DNA from: Candidatus Bathyarchaeota archaeon
GTDB taxonomy: Archaea > Thermoproteota > Bathyarchaeia > Bathyarchaeales > Bathycorpusculaceae
Direction: 5' to 3'
DNA length: 64,000 bases
NCBI GenBank assembly: GCA_026014545.1
Contig: JAOZIH010000001.1
Span: 124,001 to 188,000 of the forward strand
The position numbers and the translations under genes are program-made. The notes under the pieces were generated by a model. The model did not search any database. It was not told the origin of the DNA and was given only the letters and a program-made list of their open reading frames with translations. Shown here piece after piece: positions 16,981-25,910 of this stretch. Numbering within the stretch: the first letter of the stretch is position 1; each line of letters begins with the position of its first letter.

Positions 16981-17586
16981 TTACAACCACTGTAAGAAGG
17001 GATTAAAGCGTTTTTCGTCACCTATCGTTGAAGCGGTGCCATGCCCAGGGTAAACCACATAATGCTCAGGAAGCGACAGTAGTTTTCTAAGGGAACAGCG
17101 CATATCCAAGTCAGAGCCGCCTGGAAAGTCTGTTCTACCGATTGATCCCGCGAATAAGGTGTCGCCAGTAAAGACCAAGCGCTCGCCAAGAAGAGATACA
17201 CTTCCAGGAGTATGCCCAGGCGTATGCAACACTTTTAGCGTTACCCTACCGAATCCCAGCAACATGCCATCTTCAAGCATAACATTGGCAGGCTGCGCCG
17301 CGGCATCCAAGCCATGAAGACAATGCGCGTCATATGGATGAATGCAAATGGGTGCGCCGTATTTCTTCTTTAGAAGGCTGTCGCCGCTGATGTGGTCTGG
17401 ATGCCCATGCGTGTTGACTATAAACTTCACTTTTAACAAGCCCTGTTCCACGTAATGGAATATTTGCTCAGCTTCGGCGGCAGACTCTAATCCAGGATCG
17501 ATTATAATAGCTTCTTTCGTCGCTTCACAGTTGACGACGTAGCAGTTGGTTGAGAGCATGCCAACGTTGAAGGCTTGAATCTGCAT
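16981..17586 (-). CDS. MBL-fold metallohydrolase (glyoxalase II-like)
   Basis: A metallo-beta-lactamase fold hydrolase of 201 residues. The binuclear metal motif NTHGHPDHISGD (H-x-H-x-D-H) is at about residues 59-70, a second ligand His is in LHTPGHTPGSVS, Asp in FTGDTLFAG and the last His in YPGHG, the full ligand set of the glyoxalase II/YcbL group. Typical substrates are thioesters such as S-lactoylglutathione or related, but the archaeal substrate is unknown. Stands alone between a membrane gene and a protease gene. A link with MgsA (45794) through methylglyoxal detoxification is speculative. Confidence 0.87.
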   Translation of the reverse strand: MQIQAFNVGMLSTNCYVVNCEATKEAIIIDPGLESAAEAEQIFHYVEQGLLKVKFIVNTHGHPDHISGDSLLKKKYGAPICIHPYDAHCLHGLDAAAQPANVMLEDGMLLGFGRVTLKVLHTPGHTPGSVSLLGERLVFTGDTLFAGSIGRTDFPGGSDLDMRCSLRKLLSLPEHYVVYPGHGTASTIGDEKRFNPFLQWL

Positions 17587-17766
17587 GAGCGTTCATTTTC
17601 TCGAATGGAGTTAAGGCAGATAAACTATTCGCACTTGTATTCTCCAAATTGAGGCTAGCGAGTACATGTACAGACTAGAAGCAGCGGCATGCACTATAGT
17701 ATGCCAATATCCTTTTTTACCTCGTGATAATTTCTAACACGAACAAAAGTAGGAAAGCATGCTGGT

Positions 17767-18855
17767 ATGAGCGACGTTTCAGAGGGCTTCGTGGGCACGC
17801 GTAGTTTTCAGCAGGCGGATTTCGAGAAAATAACGCAGCTGGTTACTGCAGAGTTTAAAATTCAAGAAGCCCTAATGGAGAATGGCATACCCACCTACTA
17901 CTTAACGTGGCCGCAGGAAACCAAGCAAGCCTTTCTGCGATTGCTTAAGGCGCTTGAGGGAATGGAGTTAATCGCCTTTCTCAGAAAAGTGGACGAACGC
18001 GTAGTGCTGAAGGTGGTTCCGAAGCCGCCTGTGAAACCCAATAACCCGCGCATAAATCTGATAATGCTTTTAGCCACAATATGCACTACTTTCATAACGG
18101 GCTATTTTATGCTTCCAGCCACAGCGGGAATCCCGCCGGTGATAAGCGGAATAATCTTTTCGGCTTCTATACTGACGGTGCTGGGCGTACACGAGATGGG
18201 TCATAAGTTGACAGCTAACAAGAAGCGGATGGATGCGACTGCGCCTTACTTTATTCCTGGGTTGCCGCCGCTGGGTACATGGGGCGCTGTGATAATGCAG
18301 AAGTCGCTTCCGCCGAACAGAGACGCGCTATTTGATGTTGGCGCGAATGGGCCGATAGCTGGCTTCATAATCGCCTTAATCTTCAGCGCAGTCGGCATGA
18401 CGCTTCTGATTCCAGGCGAGATTCCGCCAAGCGAGGTCAGTTTGGTGCCGGTAAGCTGGGTGCTTTTGATTAATGGCTTCGCGAGCCTAAATCTGATCCC
18501 GCCGCTTGCGCCGCCAAATAACGGCTGGTACATGCATCCAATAGGTTACGCGGGATGGGCGGGAACGGTTGTTACGATGCTTAATTTGCTGCCCGCGGCC
18601 ATGCTTGATGGCGGGCATGTGGCGCGCGCGGCGACGATAAGCGATAGACAGCGGTTCGTTTTGACCTTTGCGTCAGTGGCGATTTTGCTTTTCTCTGGTT
18701 CAGAGTTTATGCTTATGGCTTTTTTGATAGTGTTCATGTCAATGTTTAGGCATCCAGGCCCCTTGGATGATGTGTCGGGTTTATCGAAGAGTAGAAAATG
18801 GCTTATCGGCGCTTTAGTAGCGATTTTTGTGCTGTCATTCCCAATTAGAGTCTAA
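17767..18855 (+). CDS. site-2 protease (M50 family intramembrane metalloprotease)
   Basis: A multi-pass membrane metalloprotease of 362 residues. The zinc motif HEMGH is at residues 142-146 in a membrane helix, and the third ligand region NLLPAAMLDGGH around 270-282 matches the NxxPxxxxDGG signature. An N-terminal cytoplasmic domain of about 95 residues precedes the first helix and has the appearance of the small alpha/beta domain found in archaeal M50 proteins. Such proteases cut membrane-bound regulators or leftover signal peptides; two membrane-bound winged-helix proteins are encoded at 35385 and 39725, but any link is conjecture. Confidence 0.9.
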   Translation: MSDVSEGFVGTRSFQQADFEKITQLVTAEFKIQEALMENGIPTYYLTWPQETKQAFLRLLKALEGMELIAFLRKVDERVVLKVVPKPPVKPNNPRINLIMLLATICTTFITGYFMLPATAGIPPVISGIIFSASILTVLGVHEMGHKLTANKKRMDATAPYFIPGLPPLGTWGAVIMQKSLPPNRDALFDVGANGPIAGFIIALIFSAVGMTLLIPGEIPPSEVSLVPVSWVLLINGFASLNLIPPLAPPNNGWYMHPIGYAGWAGTVVTMLNLLPAAMLDGGHVARAATISDRQRFVLTFASVAILLFSGSEFMLMAFLIVFMSMFRHPGPLDDVSGLSKSRKWLIGALVAIFVLSFPIRV

Positions 18856-19032
18856 TTAGTAAAAGGGCTAATCCGTGCAGAGCGAGAAATAAGCGCGCGG
18901 CATTTCGATTTTTCTTGGTGCTGCATTCCGCTGAGGTTAGCATGAACAACCGCGTTGCCTATTGATGCTGTCAAGTGCTTGCGTATATCGGTTAAAAATT
19001 TGAATAAATGTTGTGTTGTGGCTGGCTGCAGT

Positions 19033-19275
19033 TTAAATGGCGGGTTGAAAACCAGTAAGCCTTGTGGTGCTTCCGCAGTTATTGCAGACTATGATGAGTT
19101 CCACGAGTTCGTCGTTGATTACTTTTGTATCCACGATTTTGTAGACTTCTTCTGACTCGTCTTCAGGGGAGATTACAGCGTCACATTTTGGGCAGGGAAA
19201 TGAGCCGTCACCATCAATCTTTGTGAGATCTATGGTGTAGGCAACGCTTTTTTTAGCCACTGCTTTTTTCATCAT
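19033..19275 (-). CDS. small zinc-ribbon protein
   Basis: A protein of 80 residues with two Cys pairs, CPKC (about residue 28) and CNNC (about 64), forming a zinc ribbon, and a preceding Lys-rich N-terminus. Start at ATG 19275 or the next Met. No enzymatic motif. Proteins like this often bind RNA or DNA or associate with larger complexes. Isolated minus-strand gene. Confidence 0.7.
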   Translation of the reverse strand: MMKKAVAKKSVAYTIDLTKIDGDGSFPCPKCDAVISPEDESEEVYKIVDTKVINDELVELIIVCNNCGSTTRLTGFQPAI

Positions 19276-19463
19276 GCTCTTTCACGTCTTAGTGAGTTTT
19301 CATGGATAGCAGTTTATAATTAACGATTATGAATCAGTAATCAGTATGCCAGATACATTTAAGAGTTAGCTTAATACCGCGGAAAAAAGCCTAGCGAAAT
19401 CAACTTTACAGTTGCTTGCGGGCTGAAGGTTGTGCTCAGCACAGTCTATAACCACTCATATAA

Positions 19464-19685
19464 AGCATAATACTTAAGAGCACTCCCGACCTCGTTGCGA
19501 AGGCATTGGTACTGGTGGACCTGGCGGTATCTATACTCAAATGGGTTCGAGTCCTTCTCGCTAAAAACTATAGGCAACTCAGAACTATTAGAGGACATGC
19601 TGTAGATATATGCGAGGGGTTTGCTGGAGCTCTGGGAAACCAACTAAAGGAAAAGAGAAGATTGCTAATTTGCTGCTGCAGCTGA
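19464..19685 (+). other. open frame without good start, possible decayed gene
   Basis: A frame free of stops from 19464 to 19685 (59 codons if started at the TTG at 19506) encodes an amphipathic helical peptide (LAVSILKWVRVLLAKNYRQL, later GHAVDICEGFAGALGNQL). Near 19650 a one-base shift would continue into KIANLLLQLKQVPEPIQ in the neighbouring frame. No Shine-Dalgarno or clear TATA. It could be a degenerate gene or chance. The rest of the interval 19276-19766 shows no gene. Confidence 0.22.
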
Positions 19686-19730
19686 AACAAGTCCCAGAAC
19701 CCATTCAGCCCACACCTTTCCCAATCACAC

Positions 19731-19754
19731 AAAAAAGGGGGAGGCAGAGTGCCT
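19731..19754 (-). terminator. hairpin-T terminator of the beta-propeller gene
   Basis: AGGCA (19742-19746) and TGCCT (19750-19754) form a 5-bp stem with a 3-base loop. On the minus strand it is followed by C5 and then T6 (19731-19736), 12 bases after the stop of the surface-protein gene. On the plus strand T5 also follows, so it might work both ways. Confidence 0.45.
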
Positions 19755-19766
19755 TTTTACGCGGTT

Positions 19767-22232
19767 TTACTGTCGCTTCCTAAGTAACAATACGCCAACA
19801 ACAGCAACAGCGACAATTATGGCAATCGTTGAAACAGCAAAGTAAGTTTCGACCGGCGCTTGAGGCGTCGGCGTGGCTTCCGGCGTAGCAGGCGGCGCCT
19901 CTTCTACGTATATGGCCGTTTCAGCATGCGAAGGCCAATAGCTCTTAGAGCCGGCGAATCTGGCTACGACAGTGTACTTCCCAGGCACAGGCGGATCAAA
20001 CGTGGCGCTGTAGAAGCCGCTGCCATCCGTAGTGGCTCTGGCAACCTCATAATAGTTGTTGTTCGGATCAAGCACCTCAATAATGACCTCAACGCCTTTC
20101 ACGTTTGCAGGACACGGCTTCTGCATGTATACATACTCCATCCATGCACTCATACTCTCATCGCTGACAACTGGCAACCCATTCGGGAAGCGTGCGGCCT
20201 GTACTTTTTCCATTGCACCTGATGCGATGTCGCTGACCGCTCCTCTAACAACTACCCTTTGACATAGAGGCACTGCAACTAATGGTGCTTCAACTGTTAT
20301 TTTGCTTGGACCCTTGCCGAAGCAATATATCCGCCCATCATAATAGTTAAACGCAACAGCATATCCATCAGCAATAACTGGGAACAAGCCCCAGAAAGAA
20401 ATGTTCCATAACGTCTGACCTGTAACAGCATCAATACAGTACATCTTTGAGCCACGATATAACGGCGAAGATGGTGAATGCTCGTTATTCACAGCATATA
20501 GTTTACCATCACAAATTGACATGGCACTGTCCTTGAACACATAATGACCATAGACAGTTTCTAGACCGCTTGAGCCCGTATGCCAATTCCAAATATTTTC
20601 GCCCGTTGTAATGTTGTACGCGTGTATCGTGCCATCGTAACCTGCCGCATAAAGAATGCCATTTGCAGATTGCCAATCAGCATACGGCTGATAGACACCC
20701 CAAGCGTTCTCGTATGGTTCGGTAGGTCCCCAAACCTGTGTGCCTGTTCTGACATTGAAGCCATACCACACCATCTTTTCTTTCACAAACATCGGCAGTA
20801 TATCGCTATCTATGAAGCCGTTAGTTATGCTACCCTCAAATGTGCGGTTTACCGGTCCCCACAGATTATTAATCGATGTTGGGTATTTTCCAGTTGCGTC
20901 CTTCTTGATCCTGTCAAAGCTAATGTCGTATGCCACATCACCGACTTTTGTTCCTCCTGGCGGGCCGTCAGTATATGTTGCTCTCGCATAGAGGACACCA
21001 TCTTTGATTCGCACTATTGCTTGGTTGCCTGGCATGTCGGGTACTGATACGTTCCATTCATAGCCTTTGTTGCCATCAATCACGGGTCCCACCGGTCTAA
21101 AGTACCAAACAGCGCTCATTGAGGAGTCTAAAGCTTTAGAAGAGTTCCATAGCGTTAACGTATTGGTTGCTCCATCAAGCCTATAAATGAGAAATTCACC
21201 GTTTGGCCCATAAAGCATTGTTCCTGAGCTGACATTTGCTATATCAAGTAGCCAATCACCAGTAAAGGCATCATACATTTTGTAGGTCGACCCAGAAACG
21301 CTCCAGAGAAATGGAATAACACCATGTAGATTAGGTGTTTGCCAGTTAACTAGCTGCCCGAAAGTTACTGTTGTGCCATTCTTGAACCATATTTCTTCCC
21401 CTGTCTGTAAATCAAGGCAGTAAAGGCCCTGCCACTTATCAACGCCCAAACGTTGGTTGAAGTAAAGCCGCCCATTCATTATAATGGGTGGTTGAAACTT
21501 GCGATCATATGTTTCTCCTGGGAAATAGTTGATGTCCTCTGTTGCCTCTCCCACGATTCCTCCAAAAGCAATCTCTCTGGTCCACATAATATGGGGCGCA
21601 TTCGGTGCTGTTCCGTACGGATTAAAGTTGCCATTCACATCGTAACTTCGCGGTCCATGTGGCCCAGCTGAGCCGCCTGCTAGCCAGTTGCTTCCTATTT
21701 GGTTCCAACCATGATTTTCAGCGTATATGGGTCTACTCCAATACTCCGTTGGCAGAGGATTGTAGGGTATAGCCTTTATTGGTTCTTCCTGCACTATTAA
21801 CGCAACTTTTGCGCTTTCAGATGGCTTGTAATAGTTCACTGTATTGCCTACTGTTATATTTTGCCCTGGAAAACTCAGTTTAAAGTAGTATGTTCCAGTT
21901 TGCTCGGGGGTATATCTTAAGTAGCCTGATGCAGCAGCATCTGAGGTACCTAAATCTATTGTTTCAACTCTTCCATCAGGTTTTGTGATTTCGATTTTCC
22001 AGCCTTGCCATCTATCGCCTAAGGGTCCGCTTGCTGTCGGAGGTACTTTGTCTAGCCAGTAAACAACAGAAACAGCTTGACCAACACCTGTGGGGTTTGG
22101 TGCTACACTAAGAAAGGAATAAGTAGGAATATCTGCAGCGTTAGCAGTTGGCAAAGCAAGCAACGTGACTGCAAAAGTTAACACCAGAAACGTTGCAAGT
22201 GCAATGACAGTTTTGCTTTTTCCAACCTTCAT
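19767..22232 (-). CDS. cell-surface PQQ-like beta-propeller protein with C-terminal anchor
   Basis: Secreted protein of 821 residues. It has a Sec signal peptide (KTVIALATFLVLTFAVTLLA, cleavage near TANAA), an N-terminal Ig-like beta domain (about 35-130), a central region (about 200-640) with repeats of the PQQ-like propeller type (LYCLDLQTGEEIWF, HAYNITTGENIW, YCIDAVTGQTLWN), another Ig-like domain (about 650-780), a Thr/Pro linker and a C-terminal transmembrane helix (AVSTIAIIVAVAVVGVLLL) ending RKRQ. No catalytic residues are apparent, so binding or scaffolding at the cell surface is more likely than PQQ enzymology. A TATA box lies near 22281-22290. Confidence 0.85.
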   Translation of the reverse strand: MKVGKSKTVIALATFLVLTFAVTLLALPTANAADIPTYSFLSVAPNPTGVGQAVSVVYWLDKVPPTASGPLGDRWQGWKIEITKPDGRVETIDLGTSDAAASGYLRYTPEQTGTYYFKLSFPGQNITVGNTVNYYKPSESAKVALIVQEEPIKAIPYNPLPTEYWSRPIYAENHGWNQIGSNWLAGGSAGPHGPRSYDVNGNFNPYGTAPNAPHIMWTREIAFGGIVGEATEDINYFPGETYDRKFQPPIIMNGRLYFNQRLGVDKWQGLYCLDLQTGEEIWFKNGTTVTFGQLVNWQTPNLHGVIPFLWSVSGSTYKMYDAFTGDWLLDIANVSSGTMLYGPNGEFLIYRLDGATNTLTLWNSSKALDSSMSAVWYFRPVGPVIDGNKGYEWNVSVPDMPGNQAIVRIKDGVLYARATYTDGPPGGTKVGDVAYDISFDRIKKDATGKYPTSINNLWGPVNRTFEGSITNGFIDSDILPMFVKEKMVWYGFNVRTGTQVWGPTEPYENAWGVYQPYADWQSANGILYAAGYDGTIHAYNITTGENIWNWHTGSSGLETVYGHYVFKDSAMSICDGKLYAVNNEHSPSSPLYRGSKMYCIDAVTGQTLWNISFWGLFPVIADGYAVAFNYYDGRIYCFGKGPSKITVEAPLVAVPLCQRVVVRGAVSDIASGAMEKVQAARFPNGLPVVSDESMSAWMEYVYMQKPCPANVKGVEVIIEVLDPNNNYYEVARATTDGSGFYSATFDPPVPGKYTVVARFAGSKSYWPSHAETAIYVEEAPPATPEATPTPQAPVETYFAVSTIAIIVAVAVVGVLLLRKRQ

Positions 22233-22631
22233 TTTTATTTCCCTTCTGAGATTCGGTGAATTAAAGATGCCGCAAACAAAATTTAAAAGTTATCTATTAC
22301 AAGGGTATTGCGAGAAGTCAAAAGAGTAAAATAAAATTTCATAGATCCGCATAATTACAGGTTGCTTCTAAATAGTGTTGCTTTCACCTGTTTATCTTTT
22401 AAAATGGAAAGAACTATATCAGAGTACATGGAACTCGCAGGTGTGCTTAAAGGATAAAAACTCATACAACCATCCACTCGTTATACGCGGCCTTACGCCA
22501 TTCATAAGAAACCGCAAAGTGGGTCAGCTATGCAGAAAAGTTCTGAATGGACACAAGCTGCAAAAACAGCGAAACGACCATATAACCAAAAAAGTTGGGA
22601 AACAAAAAATGGCAGATAACTTAACAAAAAG
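22233..22631. other. intergenic region upstream of the beta-propeller gene
   Basis: Contains the minus-strand promoter of the surface protein (ACTTTTAAAT at 22281-22290 and GAAGGG before the ATG). Beyond 22310 I see only an open plus-strand frame (22375-22653) with no start signals that runs into the antisense of the tRNA; I regard it as chance. No repeats noted. Confidence 0.4.
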
Positions 22632-22709
22632 TGGTGGACCGGGCGGGATTTGAACCCGCGGCTTCCGCCTTGCGAAGGCGGCGATCATACCAGACTGATC
22701 TACCGGCCC
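22632..22709 (-). tRNA. tRNA-Ala (anticodon CGC), CCA encoded
   Basis: Read on the minus strand: acceptor GGGCCGG pairs with CCGGTCC, giving the G3-U70 pair that identifies tRNA-Ala. The D arm has GATC stems, the anticodon arm is CCGCC-TTCGCAA-GGCGG with anticodon CGC, and the T arm is GCGGG-TTCAAAT-CCCGC. Discriminator A73 is at 22635 and CCA is encoded at 22632-22634. A TATA-like CTTTATTT lies about 33 bases upstream. No intron. It sits just before the IleRS gene's 3' end on the same strand. Confidence 0.96.
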
Positions 22710-22759
22710 CTTTTGGAAGTAGAACAGCGGCTGTGGAAATAAAGTGTTTTGGTTAAAGC

Positions 22760-25700
22760 TTAATGAATGTTTATGTAGATTTTTTTGCCGTCCAGTTCTG
22801 ACTCGTGCCATTCCGCTTGGGCTTCGCTGCGGCTGCGGTGCAAGTAGACTTTTCGGGTGCGCACCAGCTCCGCCATCTCCGCGAGGTAGGGTTCCAGCAG
22901 CCGTATGCTCTCGTTGTCCAGCTCGCTGATGTGCGCTGCGTCGAGGATGTCGGTGGGCTGGTAGCCAAGCTCTTTTCTTAGGGCTTGAACGCGGCGGGCT
23001 AAGTCGCGCATGATGCCTTCGCCGAGCAATCGCTCATCACGCTGTCCGCTTACGAGTACGTGTATGCCGCCTTCAGACGCTGAAACCCAATTTTCGCCTC
23101 CAGCATACTCTGGGATGCGGCTGGCGTACTCAGCGGCTTTAACGTTAACAAGCTCCAAGAAGAGTGCTTCGTGCTTTTGCAGGGCGCTGACTGTTTTTTC
23201 CGGCGCCGCCACAATTACCTTGCCGAGTGGCCATCTACGCTTGAGTTTCGCCTGTTGGCGGGCGGCGTAAACCAGCGAGGCGCACTTGAACAGGATATCA
23301 AACTCTTCCTCTAAGGCTTTGTCGCGCATTTTCTCGTCGGGTTCAGGCCAGCACTCAAGGTTTACGGACTCAGGCAGTTTCGCGTCGAGCTTACGGTAGA
23401 CGTTCTGGTAGAGTGCCTCGCTGAGATGCGGAGTTACTGGGTTAAAGAGCAACGTCACAGTCTTCAGCGTGTAGTGCAGCACAGCGTAGATTGTCTGCCG
23501 CCGTTCAAGGGTTTCAGGGTCATCCGTCCACAGCTCCTTCCGGATCATGGGCACGTAGAGGCGGCTAAGCGTCTCGATAACAAAGTTTTCAAGAATTGTC
23601 ATGGCCGCGTTGAATTCGCAGCGTTCCAGCTTAAGCGTGTACTCCGCTATCGCTTCCTGCAGCTTAGAAAGCACCCACCTGTCTGCGGGTTGCAACGGCA
23701 CCAAGACTCTGTCCAGCAAGATTTTATTGCCCACGAGCTGGTAGCGCTCCGGCGTGAACTCGTCGAAGAGGGCGTTCTGCAGGAAAAAGCGGCTAAGGTG
23801 ATAAAGCGTAGACAAAACCTGATAAGGCCGCTTACTGAGCTCCTGCAAGTCGAAGTTCATGAAGTCTATGGGTGAGCACTTGCGCATCATGTAGAAGCGG
23901 CAGAGGTCAGCGGAATACTTCTCCAGCAGCTTGCTTGTTTCCACCACGTTGCCGAGGCTTTTGCTCATCTTTCGGCCCTTAGCATCCTGTGTCAAGCCTT
24001 GGAACAAGAACGCGCGGTAGGGCGCCTCAGGCTTGCCTGTTAGTATGACGTATTCCAGCAGCAGCGAGTTTGCCCAGCCTCGGGTTTGGTCTATGCCTTC
24101 TGTGAGGAAGTCGGTGGGCACAAACTTGGCGAACTCCTCGTCCGTGAAGCGCGCGTAGGGCGAGGCGCCGCTGTTATGCCACGTATCCAGCACGTAGTCT
24201 TCTCGGCGCATTATGCCGCCGCATTTTCCGCACTTAAACGTGATGCGGTCAACCCATGGCTTGTGAAGCTCAAAGTTTTCCGGCACCTTCTCCAATGCGT
24301 CTTTTATTAGCTCGGCTTTGCTGGCGACTAAGCGCTTATTCCCGCATTGCTCGCATGTCCAAATTGGCAGCGGAGTGCCCCAGACGCGCTCGCGGGAAAT
24401 GCACCACGGCTTGCCTTCTTTGAGGAAGGAGAGGAAGCGGTTTTTGGGCTCGTCGAAGTAGTATTCAACTTTCTCCGCGGCTTCAAGCACCTTGCTGTTT
24501 ATCCTATCAGTTCTTAGGAAGTATTCTTTTCTGGCAAGCCACACGAGCTTGTGATGCGAACGCCAGCACGTGGGATACTCGTGCTTAACCTTCTTCAAAG
24601 CTACAAACGCGTTTCTATTGCGCAGTTCCTCAACCACCAAGTAGTCGGCGTCTCTGGCGAAAACGCCGTTGAACACGCCGGCGTCCCTTGTGAATTTGAC
24701 TTCGTCGTCGAAAGGCGCGAATACTGGCACGCCGCGTTTCTGCGCGGCCCAGAAGTCCTCCTCACCGTTTCCAGGTGAAAGGTGAACCACGCCCGTCGCG
24801 GTGTTAACGTCAACGAAGTCTTCGCATATAACTGTGTGAACAAGCGCGTGTTTAGTTTCAAGCTCTGCTTGCTTGGGAATTATATCCTTAAGTGGATACT
24901 CATAGCGTGTGCCCTCGAGGCGTTTACCCAGCATGGTTTCGATGATGGCGTATTTCTTTATCTCAAGCTCCTGCATCAAGGACTCGACACGCGGCTTCAC
25001 CATAATCCACACTTCATCGCCGACAGCGACTTTGGCGTACTCCGCATCTGGATGTACCGCCAGCATCGTGTCTGTTATGATGGTGAAGGGCATTGTTGTC
25101 CAGACAAGGAAGTACTCGTTTCGGCTGCCCGCCACCTTGAATTTGAAGTAAAGCGACGGATCCTCCACCTCCTTGTAGCTGCCCTCGTAGCCTACTTCGG
25201 CGCTGCTCAGCGAGGTTTGGCAGCCAGGGCAGTAAGCCACGACATAATAGCCCTCCTCAAGCAGGTTCTGCTCCCAAGCGCGCTTAAGGTACTGCCATTC
25301 CCTTTCGATGTACTCATCACGATAGGTCCAGTACGCTTTGTCCTGATTTATGAAAATGCCAAGGCGCTTATCAGCCTCCAGCCACTCGCGGTGATAGCGC
25401 ATTATGACCTTCTTGCATTCCTCAACGAACCGCTCTTGGCCCACGCGTTCAAGCAGTTCCCGCTTGTTATGCACGCCCAGAATCTTCTCAACTTCCAGCT
25501 CCACTGGCAAGCCTTGGCAGTCCCATCCAGCCCAGAAAGGCATGTAGTAGCCCTGCATGCTCTTCCAGCGATAGCGAATATCCTTCATGACGCGGCCTCT
25601 TGCGTGCCCAATATGCGGGATTCCATTAAGCGTAGGCGGGCCTTCCACGTAGCCTAAAATGCCCTTGTTATCCTTCAGCCTAAGATTTTCCAGCTTAGCG

Positions 25701-25810
25701 CGGGTCTGGCGTTTTTCCCAGAATTCCCGAATTTCCTTCTCAAGCTCCAGCGGACGGTACTCCGCGGCTAAACCAATTTCAGAGTTTTCCTTGCTTTTGG
25801 CAGACACCAT
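22760..25810 (-). CDS. ileS: isoleucyl-tRNA synthetase
   Basis: Class I synthetase of 1016 residues charging tRNA-Ile. HIGH motif PHIGHARG at 65-72, KMSKS motif RKMSKSLGN around 613-620, the CP1 editing domain between them, and four-Cys zinc elements (CEQCGNK and CGKCGG before the KMSKS part). The longer frame to 25942 adds a hydrophobic stretch that would overlap the divergent glycosyltransferase start; I choose the ATG at 25810 (MVSAKSKENS), which gives the length and N-terminus usual in archaea. Stands alone downstream of nothing in operon. Confidence 0.96.
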   Translation of the reverse strand: MVSAKSKENSEIGLAAEYRPLELEKEIREFWEKRQTRAKLENLRLKDNKGILGYVEGPPTLNGIPHIGHARGRVMKDIRYRWKSMQGYYMPFWAGWDCQGLPVELEVEKILGVHNKRELLERVGQERFVEECKKVIMRYHREWLEADKRLGIFINQDKAYWTYRDEYIEREWQYLKRAWEQNLLEEGYYVVAYCPGCQTSLSSAEVGYEGSYKEVEDPSLYFKFKVAGSRNEYFLVWTTMPFTIITDTMLAVHPDAEYAKVAVGDEVWIMVKPRVESLMQELEIKKYAIIETMLGKRLEGTRYEYPLKDIIPKQAELETKHALVHTVICEDFVDVNTATGVVHLSPGNGEEDFWAAQKRGVPVFAPFDDEVKFTRDAGVFNGVFARDADYLVVEELRNRNAFVALKKVKHEYPTCWRSHHKLVWLARKEYFLRTDRINSKVLEAAEKVEYYFDEPKNRFLSFLKEGKPWCISRERVWGTPLPIWTCEQCGNKRLVASKAELIKDALEKVPENFELHKPWVDRITFKCGKCGGIMRREDYVLDTWHNSGASPYARFTDEEFAKFVPTDFLTEGIDQTRGWANSLLLEYVILTGKPEAPYRAFLFQGLTQDAKGRKMSKSLGNVVETSKLLEKYSADLCRFYMMRKCSPIDFMNFDLQELSKRPYQVLSTLYHLSRFFLQNALFDEFTPERYQLVGNKILLDRVLVPLQPADRWVLSKLQEAIAEYTLKLERCEFNAAMTILENFVIETLSRLYVPMIRKELWTDDPETLERRQTIYAVLHYTLKTVTLLFNPVTPHLSEALYQNVYRKLDAKLPESVNLECWPEPDEKMRDKALEEEFDILFKCASLVYAARQQAKLKRRWPLGKVIVAAPEKTVSALQKHEALFLELVNVKAAEYASRIPEYAGGENWVSASEGGIHVLVSGQRDERLLGEGIMRDLARRVQALRKELGYQPTDILDAAHISELDNESIRLLEPYLAEMAELVRTRKVYLHRSRSEAQAEWHESELDGKKIYINIH

Positions 25811-25910
25811 GCATCCCAGCACATCCGCAAATACAAGAAGATAGTATATAAAAGCATTAGCGTTCTTAAAAGATAGACAAAAGCAATCGCGAAAATGGAA
25901 AAGTGTTCGC

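Noticed and set aside
19540-19560. A tRNA T-arm-like string (GGGTTCGAGTCC) suggesting a second tRNA
   Set aside because: The T stem pairs only partly and no matching acceptor, D or anticodon arm is found upstream within tRNA distance.
22375-22653. Plus-strand frame ending in the tRNA-Ala 3' end, considered as an integrase fragment at an attachment site
   Set aside because: No recombinase motifs, no direct repeat of the tRNA end found nearby, and no other mobile genes.
24782-25657. Long open frame of 291 codons antisense to ileS
   Set aside because: It is fully contained in the conserved IleRS gene and its product has no coherent domain; it is a by-product of GC-rich codons on the other strand.
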